Assembly (NCBI GenBank): GCA_014218235.1
Contig: CM024759.1
Location: forward strand, 78,265,079 to 78,329,078
Length of the DNA: 64,000 bases
Reading direction: 5' to 3'
Source of the DNA: Colocasia esculenta
Lineage: Eukaryota; Streptophyta; Magnoliopsida; Alismatales; Araceae
Shown: positions 55,541 through 64,000 of the stretch, piece by piece
Layout: the number at the start of each line of letters is the position of its first letter
Position numbering within the stretch: the stretch's first letter is position 1
The notes under the pieces: model-generated
Database searches by the model: none
The model's input: only the letters and a program-made list of their open reading frames with translations
Told to the model about the DNA's origin: nothing
Made by a program: the position numbers and the translations under genes

Positions 55541-55659
55541 TCTGACATTATTTTCAGGTCCCTGTCAGGTTTTTCCGCCACTTCCGGTCCTTGCTTTATG
55601 CAGGACTTATTTTTATGTCCCTATTTTAACCCCTGTTATCCTCCCTCGTTATCCCAAAA

Positions 55660-56194
55660 GTGTGTAACTGCGTAAGTACGTACTTACATAGTTACATGTG
55701 TAACTGCGTAAGTATGTAAATCATGTAACTGTGTAAGTATGTAATTACATACGTATGCAGTTACACATGTAACTCTATAACTACATAAAATTTTTATAAG
55801 TTTGTAACTCTGTAATTAGGGCTTACCTAATTACATATTTACATAATTTTAGAAAGATTTACCTAGTTATCAGGACTTACCTAGTTACCAAAGGTTATCT
55901 AGGGTTACATATGTAATTCCTGTAACTACGTAAGTATGTAGTTACAGAATTACATGTGTAACTCTGTAACTACATTTAAGTGTGTAATTACACATGTACA
56001 TACTATGTAACTACACATACACATATGTAACTCTGTAAGTATGTAAGTACATAGTTTTTTACGCCTTAAGTTTGTAATTATTTATTCATGTAACTATGTA
56101 ACAAGGTATGAAGTAGTTACACAGTTAAATAAGTAACTGCAAAAGTATATATTTACAGAGTTACATGTATAATTACGTAAGTATGTAATTCCTA
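55660..56194. repeat. GTAACT/GTAAGT imperfect repeat region, left arm
   Basis: Dozens of variants of TGTAACTxxGTAAGTATGTAATTACAT, many nearly self-complementary. The part at about 55765-55935 is a collinear inverted match to 61592-61781. Confidence 0.8.
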
Positions 56195-56474
56195 TGTGAC
56201 GCCTCAAATTAATACCAAGTATGAAGCTATAAGCCTAGCATACTTGCATCAGAAAATCACTCAAAGATTTACATTGTTTCATGTCGGTACCATTTCCGGA
56301 CAAGTGTACACCGACAGGGTGTCACTGGATTTTGGTAACAAAATTTAAGTTTGAAATTACCATAATTATCAAAAAACTATGTTGATTCCAAAAATATGGA
56401 TATTAAGAATTTTTGATGCACGGTTAACGAGGTAAATCTAATTTATCTATTTTGATTAGTAGGTTCAGAAAAAC

Positions 56475-56610
56475 CAGAGAGAGTCAATACTACTCTGCAG
56501 AGAGTCGACTCTATCCATTCATAGAGTCGACACTATCCTGCAGAGAGTCGACTCTATCCAATCATAGAGTCGACACTATTCTGCAAAGAGTCGACTCTAT
56601 CTAGTCATAG
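56475..56610. repeat. AGAGTCGACTCT minisatellite, left segment
   Basis: Units of about 25-28 bp with core AGAGTCGACTCTATCC or AGAGTCGACACTATCC. It continues after the solo LTR at 61152-61440. Confidence 0.85.
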
Positions 56611-59600
56611 TGTAACGGCCCTCCTCATACCGGTACGATTATACCAATCTCCATCGGTATAAAGAGCGTTGTCACAGTGGGATATTAACCCAACACTAGC
56701 CGATAGGTTGATATGTACATGGATAGCAAATGAGTACAGCGGAAATAAAATAAACAACTCACTTTATTCCATCACCATCACACATTCCACAGTCTATATA
56801 GAAAAATAAAATGACAGTATCCACATTATTACAAATATGAAAGAACTACATTGTCCAAAATAATGTCCATACAACTAACTTTATTCATGCTATGAAAAAG
56901 ACATACAACTAACTTTATTCATGCTATGAAAAAGAAAAGTACAACTACTAAGCAAACTTCACAACTACTCCTCGCTCTTGGAATGCTCCTCGCTATGCCT
57001 CCCTTTGGCACGAGATACATGTCTCACCTGTACGCCGAAGCAAGTATGAGTCTAAAGACTCAGCAAGCAAACCAAAGACTTAACCTTAACATATCACATT
57101 CATGTTAAACTATCAAACACTAAGGAAATACACATTATCATTTAAACTACAAGAATACACATGGTACATACTCTTAAATATCAACACATATTTAAATCAC
57201 CTAGACATGCTTTAGACTATCACATGTTTATTCTAAATCATGGATACTAACATACACTTGTACATATTTTCTACACCTAACATGTAGCATGATTCATCCA
57301 TCCAAACATTATCCATTTCATGATACATTTCTACAAACTAGAGCATAGAATTAAGCATAAAGAAATGAACAACCTAGCATGATGACTATTCACTTTTCAC
57401 ATGCACTTTTCATATCTAATTACACCTTTTATTTGCTTTTTTAATGTAAATAGATTTCATTACACATGATCTCACATTTTATACCATGAATGAAAGGTCT
57501 AGAACATGTTCAATCAATTAACAAACATATACAATTTTTAAACATGGATTTATGTACTAAGTGGATATCACATCTAGCATGGAATCTAAACATTATTTCA
57601 TGCATTTATCACATTCATAACCACACTTTACTTGCTGTTTTGACATGAATTAAACTCAATTACATGGATTTACATTTGTTCACATGTTATCTTATCCATT
57701 TAACAATCCTACATGTTCATCTTTCATGTTGCATAAATGACATGGTTACATATGTTTATTCACATACACTATTACATGAATATTTATAAACTACATGACA
57801 TGATGCTAAACATGATATTACAATTGAGGTATTAATACATGAAAACATGAACATATTGCATTAATAGATTGGTTTTCACATGCAAGCACACTCTCATTAG
57901 CATTAACTCTCCCTTACATATCTTTTCACATATTCTTCATATCATTTACTCTTTTATTTTCACTTATCACATATCATATCATTTGCACTCATCACGTGCC
58001 ACATTTGCATATCATCTTACACTTTATTCATATTCCATCGCTTAACATGCTATGACACATAGTCCTAACCACCTACTAGAGGACACACACATCCATATCT
58101 CATAGCACATAGCTCATAGCACATAACTCATCTCATAACACATCTCATAATCATATACCCACCACCTAGGCAATGTAGTGGTGAATCTTGGTAACTGCGT
58201 AGACCGGGAGAAGCCCTCTCCACTCTATCCAGTGGTACTTGTCCACCTCCAGGTTTTCATCCTAATGCCTTTAGGATATACTTTTCACAACGTTGAGCCT
58301 AGCATAGGGACTTTTCTATGGTACAGCTCTCGAACCTCTAGGGTAGCAGTGTTAATCTTGGCCCAATTATTACACATTCACTTTATCACATTTTCTTTCA
58401 TTATTCATATATCTCACATAAACTATTTAATCACTTTACATGTATTATTTATCAATTGCACACATCTCAGTTAACCCAACATGATACTATTATTTTCAGA
58501 AGTAAAACAACTCATATTACAATCCTAAACATGTTGTTAATTACTGAATTACACAAGATTAGATTTTACATATCTAATATGAATAATTCCCATGATTTAA
58601 CAATAATTGCACTTTCTGTCATCAAATTAGTTTCAAATTTTTATCACAAGTTATTAATTGTAAACATATCACATCTTCAATTTTCCAGATTTTTCGAACA
58701 GTAAATATAATTTCTACAATTTAAACAAGATTTCAGACATATTCATTGAAATATCATTAGACATGGTACATATGAACATGATTGGGTGTTAATAGCTAAG
58801 AAACCTAATATCAGTATTCATTCTATCATGGAAAAATTATGAAACCCTAACTTACATCAAATCCATTTATACAAGATTTAAATATGCTTAAATGATGCTC
58901 ATAATTCAATTACTGAATTTTAATAATTAACACAGTTCATAGAAAATTAGGGCAACTTCATGATATGACCTAATGACTGTATACAACCACACATAAAATT
59001 TGCAGCATGTCCCTATATCCGAAAATCAATTAAACAGCTTAAGAAGATCAAATAGTGCAATTTCAGGACACTGAAGAAGTTGACTGCAAGGGATGTGGCC
59101 GCCTACTTTCAACTGCAACATCCCTGGCCGCCAACCTCAGGAACTTGACTGCAGCAGATGCTGCCGCCAACTTCCTCCCAGTAGCATACACAGACAGCAC
59201 TCCATACAAAGGGAAATTTGGAGGTTCCAAGACTCGAGGAAAAATCCAGAAAAATACCTTGGACCTAAGGGACATGTGTAAGATTGAGATCTAGGGTTTA
59301 CTTGCCTATAAATAAATCTACGAAGATCAATATTTGCCGATGAAGCCCTCCTCGGCCCTACCAAGAAGGTGCTCAAACTCTCCTTAGATCTGGTTCTCCT
59401 GTCGATGAAGATGATTCCTCAGAGTTGGGACTTCTTCTCTTATGTATAGGCTATCCCCCCAGTTGTTGTAGATCCTCGGGAAAACCTTCCAGTCACCAGA
59501 TCCGACCCTCCAAAGTTCAGCTTTTCTCCATTACGAGTGCTAGGGTTCCACCAATGCTAAAAAGACTTCCCTTCGCCCTAGGATGAGTATTTTATAGGCT

Positions 59601-61151
59601 TGGGGTTTGGGGTACACAATAGGGTAGGTTTCCTACGCATTAGGATGGGTTTCCTAATTTGGAACCGGCCAAAACGCGAGCGTTAACAAAGCTGGAACCG
59701 TTACACAGGAGGATATTGACGTCAACATCGGTTAGAGTTAACTGACAGTTGGTGTTCAGGCCTTTGCTGCCAACAGGCTATTGGCGTCCAGGGGGTGGCC
59801 GCCCACAGTGCCTTGGCGTCCATTGATCTGGAGGCCAAGTACTGGGCCTGGCAGTTGGCGGTACAGTATTGGCCGCCAATTGTGCACTTCGGCCAAAACA
59901 CTATCATACATTAAAATAAATGCATAAATACACCCCAATAATTTAATATGTGTAAAAATAATTACACACACCTTCACCACATAAAGTACATGCATTACAT
60001 AATATTTATTTAAATATAACTTACACTAATCTTAATTAAGGATAATATGCATAAATAACATACATATATGCATATATACTTACACACTACATGATTACAT
60101 ACATCATGCATGAACCTATAAATGAAATGTGTTCATCATTAGCTAGATACTATATGCACATTATCATTCAAGTACCTTACACACCATAAATAATGTAACA
60201 TGCTTAAAGTAGATAGATATCATTTAAACAAAATTAACATATGTATGTATACATATACACATCATGGTTACATACAACATGCATGGAATAATTAAATATA
60301 ATAGGCATATCAATAATTAAATAACACACGCTTATTTAAATATATTGCATGCACGGGAATAACTCACAATTGTTTACAAGACGTATGATAATAACTTCTT
60401 ACTATATGCACAACACATACAATAATATGCATGAGATTTATAAATATATTACATACATTGATAGCTAGATAATGCATGCACATTTATATTTTTATATATA
60501 CATGTACGAAAATAACTCTCATGTACTTACATGGCCTGTAGCATTACTTACCTATCACATGCACAATGTCATTTAAGTACTATTCATATACTATAGATAA
60601 TTTAATGTACATAGAATTAGATAGATAGATATCACATGCATAAGATAACATACATATATACATATGTACATCATATATTTACACACAATATCCATGGAAT
60701 AGGTAGTATAATATGCACTTCAAGATTTAGATAGTGCATGCATAATATCATTAAGATGCAATATGCAATAAGTTAACTAAGAATATTCTATACAATAATA
60801 ATTAATTCTGGCATGCACACACTTGAATTGACATATGTATAAATATGCACACACGTATACAACATAGTTATGTAGATTATGCATGAAATAGATAAATACA
60901 ACATGCACATCGGTAATTAGATTAAACATGCACAATATTACTTAAGCATTATATGCCTAGGGTTTTAGTATACACAATATACACAAAATTAGCTAATTGC
61001 CTATTCTCACATAAAATATCATATATATATACATGCATGTGTTCATGAGAAGTATAAAAATGGTAATATGCACAATTGAATACTCATGATATGCACACAA
61101 CAAGTAAATACACATGCACAATATAAAAGGATGGAATTTCGGGGTATCACA
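56611..61151 (+). mobile_element. Solo LTR F, 4,541 bp
   Basis: Begins TGTAACGGCCC and ends GGGGTATCACA, with duplication CATAG at 56606-56610 and 61152-61156, inserted into the AGAGTCGACTCT minisatellite. It is AT-rich with no coding domain. LTRs of several kilobases are known in Tat/Ogre-type Ty3/gypsy elements; assignment to that lineage is inference. Confidence 0.8.
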
Positions 61152-61440
61152 CATAGAGTCGACACTATCCTGCAGAGAGTAGATAGAGAGTCAACACTAC
61201 CCTACAGAGAGTTGACTCTATCCTTCAGAGAGTCGACTCTATCATACAGAGAGTCGACTCTATCCATTCAGAGAGTCAACACTACCCTACAGAGAGTCGA
61301 CTCTATCCTTCGGAGAGTCGACACTACCCTGCAAAGAGTCAACACTATTCACTCAGAGAGTCGATTCTATCTATCATTCAGAGAGTCGACACTACCCTTT
61401 AGAGAGTCAACACACCCTTCCATTCAAGTTGACACACCCT
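61152..61440. repeat. AGAGTCGACTCT minisatellite, right segment
   Basis: Continuation of the same units, about ten copies; later units decay to GTCAACAC and GTTGACAC. An open frame across it is a repeat artefact. Confidence 0.85.
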
Positions 61441-61591
61441 GTATTCAGGTCAACCTAACCCTTGTTTCCAGTGACTCAAGTCGACACACTCAGTGTTTCA
61501 GGTTGACACACCCTGTTAATCAGAGTTCTTTCTTGAAATAACTTTTACATGAATTATGGTATATTAAATTCCAGATTTACCTGAAATAATT

Positions 61592-61781
61592 ATTACGCAG
61601 TTACAGGAATTACACATGTAACTCTATAACTAGGTAAGCCCTAGGTAACATTTGGTAACTAGGTAATCCCTGATAACTTGGTAAGTCCTTCTGAAACTAT
61701 GTAAGTATGTAACTAGCTAGGTAAGCTCTAATTACATAGTTACAAAGTTATAAAATCTCTATGTAGTTACAGAGTTACATG
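61592..61781. repeat. Inverted copy of the GTAACT/GTAAGT repeat, right arm
   Basis: Read in reverse complement it follows 55765-55935 in order (ACAGGAATTACAxATGTAAC, TTTGGTAACTAGGTAA, GTTACAxxxTTATAAAA). It ends exactly where the next LTR element starts. Confidence 0.75.
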
Positions 61782-63100
61782 TGTGTAGACGCGAGGTTTG
61801 GCCCATCCCCGCGTGGTTCCATGGCCCAATAAGGCTCGTTTGACCATTTGTTGACTTGCCTCGGATCCCATGTAGATGGCAGCATTGACTGCCGCTGACG
61901 ACATGTTGGCGGCAAGCTCCATGGACGTCGACTCCTTTTGGCGGCCACCTATGTGGACGTCTGCATGGCATTGGCGGCGACATCGTTGGACGTCAACCTG
62001 GTTTACCTGGTCTGCGCAACTACCCGAGATTCCAACCCACTATGCGCCCTCTCCTCGCCCATGCAGCGCATGGGGCCGTTCCCAACGGGCAAATGGGCCA
62101 CCTTGGCACTCCCTTGACCTAGTAAAAGTCTTATGTGGCCCCCTCCTATTGGTCTAGCCCTTAACACTTGGATTGCCACTTGTACAAGTGTGTTTCTTCA
62201 CACTTGAGCATCCAAGGCCCCTTGGCTGCGCCCCTACTGCCTATATAGGTGGTCCTTAGGCCTTCTAAGTGAAGGGGGAGAGGCTGGACGAGCTACACCT
62301 TACATGCCTTGAGAGAAGAGAGAGAAAGTACACCAAAGTCTCCACTCTTGTTCCCACTCTTTCTCTCAACTTTTTGAGCGTCCAGAAGGCTTCAACAAGT
62401 GTTGGAGGAGTCCACTAATGAGCCATCAACCATAGAAACGAGGATCATCTCCCTCTTCTCTCTTTCTCTTTCCCTTTTCTCTTTTTTAGTTTTGCATGTT
62501 GCACACACACACCCACACACCCTAGGCACGTAGGGCACCTTCCTACACACCTAAAAAGGGGTTTTCCAAACCAAAAATAGAGGGAAGAAGGGTGGTCATA
62601 ACATTTGGCCACCCCTCTTCTCAAGCCCGCAACTGGTACGGGGCTCTCCTTTTGGGTATTCTTCTTCTGTTTAGGAGGTTTACCACACTTTCCTCAGTCT
62701 AATAGAGTTTCTTTTCGTGGCAGGAACACTTCGAAGAAGACCGTGGAGCTTCTCTTCTTTGGCCGGCCGAAGAGGAGGAAGTTGGAACCCCACCATCGTT
62801 CGCTATGTGAGGCAGCATCACCGATGTGATCACAACACCCCCTTGGGCACAGGTAAGGCCCTGGCGATCACAACATCTCCTTTTCCTTTGCTGGTTTCTT
62901 TGTTTTCTCCCTAGTCAACTCAGTCAACCAAGGAGTCAACGAAGTCAACCAGTACCCATTCAATGCCAACGAGGGAGCAGCAACGTTCGTGAACCTCCGG
63001 AGCATCCATCAGCACCCGGGGTGCGCGGAACGGGGCGTCCACAGCTCCGCTTTGGCGATCACGGTGGGACCAACACTGCTGCCACGGTTTTCGGTCTACA
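61782..63100 (+). repeat. LTR of element H (5' LTR)
   Basis: Begins TGTAGACGCGAGG, resembling the TGTAGACACGTGAATT start of element C LTRs, and probably ends near GGTCTACA at 63100. It contains a TATATAGG box at about 62243-62250. The right boundary is uncertain because the second LTR lies outside the window. Confidence 0.5.
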
Positions 63101-63764
63101 CACAGGTAAACGGCAAACGATCTTGCCGTCCACCTAGGTAAATGTCCAACCTTCCTGTCGTTGAGTTATTCTGAGCGTCCATATCCCTTGCTGTTTACTC
63201 CACGTCAGCTTTCGTCGAGCATGCCGTCAATCATTTTCTGATGAACTGAACGTCCATTTGCTTGCCGTTTATTTCACAAAAGCTTGTTTTTTGACTGTTT
63301 TGATCTGTTTTCCTTTCTGTTTGCTTTCTGTTTGCTTCCTGTTTGCTTCCTGTTTGATTCCTAACGATCCTCAGTCGCGGGGGGTTCTTTTTCCTCCTCT
63401 GTTCTAGCCTCCCCACACATTTTAGGATAGCCCCTCCTTGGTTCACAACCTTTTACTCGGGGATTCCCTCTCGAGTAAATCGGCTTGGCTCCAAGGAGAA
63501 CTCCATAAGTCCCTAAATTTTGTGGATTCCCTCACGGTACGAGGCAGGAGGACCTTTACCCTCCCATTTAGTCCGCCTATTCACCCGGTTTGAGTAAGGA
63601 TTGAGAGAATTGGCCTTTACAAGTTAAGTTAACACACAACCTTAACATCTAAAAATTTTGGGGACATTGTTTGATAACATTGTTTGGTAGAAATTCATAT
63701 TTCTCCTAATAACAATGTAGTTAATCAACTTAACCATCCTAAAATTAGTAGGTTGTGTTGCTAA
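63101..63764 (+). other. Leader of element H
   Basis: Includes GTGGATTCCCTCACGG, also present in the element C leader (40909-40924), which supports relatedness. A short TTTGCTTxCTG repeat lies at 63319-63356. No standard tRNA primer site was identified. Confidence 0.45.
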
Positions 63765-64000
63765 ATGGACTCTTGGTTGAACTCTATCAACATGTCTAAC
63801 AATCCGGCATTTGAGTATGATGATAATATTCATGATGAGTTTGTCGGTATGGTTAACACTAATGTTCAGCCTGAAGAGTCTATTCAGTCCTCCTCTCAAG
63901 CTGATAATGAGGAGAGTGTGAGTTTGAGGGTCAACCCCACCTATGCCCAAGAAGTTCAAGAAGACCCTGAATTCTCCAAACTCCTCTGCCGCTATTCGCC
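63765..64000 (+). CDS. N-terminal part of element H gag or ORF1, runs off window
   Basis: ATG at 63765, then 78 open codons to the window edge. The protein starts MDSWLNSINMSNNPAFEYDD and is acidic and Gln/Ser-rich (EESIQSSSQADNEES), ending in DPEFSKLLCRYS at the edge. Its place about 660 bp after the presumed LTR is that of gag or an extra 5' ORF in a Ty3/gypsy element. No domain is reached within the window, so the product is inferred only from position. Confidence 0.5.
   Translation, partial: MDSWLNSINMSNNPAFEYDDNIHDEFVGMVNTNVQPEESIQSSSQADNEESVSLRVNPTYAQEVQEDPEFSKLLCRYS

Noticed and set aside
55660..56194. Telomere-like or tRNA-like repeat
   Set aside because: The GTAACT/GTAAGT units are not the plant telomere repeat and no cloverleaf could be drawn.
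61086..61541. 151-codon plus-strand frame
   Set aside because: It covers the AGAGTCGACTCT minisatellite and gives only a repeated peptide.

Overview
This is plant nuclear DNA, from a repeat-rich and probably large genome. I see plant-type spliced genes, a CYP704-like cytochrome P450 exon, Ty1/copia and Ty3/gypsy-type LTR elements, and CACTA (En/Spm) transposons with Transposase_24, DUF4216, DUF4218 and Transpos_assoc domains. The species cannot be told from the sequence. The only clear non-transposon gene part is the last exon of the P450 at the left edge. A possible phosphofructokinase gene fragment lies near 52 kb.

Layout. (1) 1-376: P450 terminal exon and its 3' end. (2) 377-14366: an LTR-internal-LTR-internal-LTR array of a Ty1/copia element on the minus strand. 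A TATAT target duplication flanks only the outer edges. (3) 14752-26162: the 3' part of a CACTA transposon, minus strand. It has one terminus with subterminal repeats, a 12-exon Transposase_24 gene and the C-terminal half of a TNPD-type transposase. The last intron of the first gene holds a 6.6 kb array of ~183 bp repeats, and its 5' half contains duplicated 39-nt exons. (4) 26.2-30.2 kb: AT-rich DNA without genes, except a G-run/GGC/GA tract at 26.9-27.55 kb. (5) 30.2-51.4 kb: a decayed CACTA-type gene (Transpos_assoc, Transposase_24 and C-terminal domain) on the minus strand, split by LTR elements. A solo LTR sits at 32549-34807. A second solo LTR (36486-51239) was entered by a gag-only LTR element (38594-50823), whose 3' LTR was entered by a further solo LTR (47807-50454). 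All four have 5-bp target duplications. (6) 51.4-55.5 kb: the possible gene fragment and a third, reversed member of the first solo-LTR family. (7) 55.5-61.8 kb: GTAAC/GTAAG-rich repeats with an inverted copy ~6 kb away, short palindromic minisatellites and a 4.5 kb solo LTR. (8) 61782-64000: the start of another LTR element with an ORF running off the window.

The most unusual points are the satellite array inside a transposon intron, the tandem duplication of whole 39-nt exons with their splice sites, the tandem copia array whose two copies share loss of the protease core and a splice acceptor before gag, and the gag-only retroelement whose gag frame is divided by a single in-frame TAG. Many frameshifts are single-base length changes, often in homopolymers, so some breaks may be assembly errors rather than mutations.
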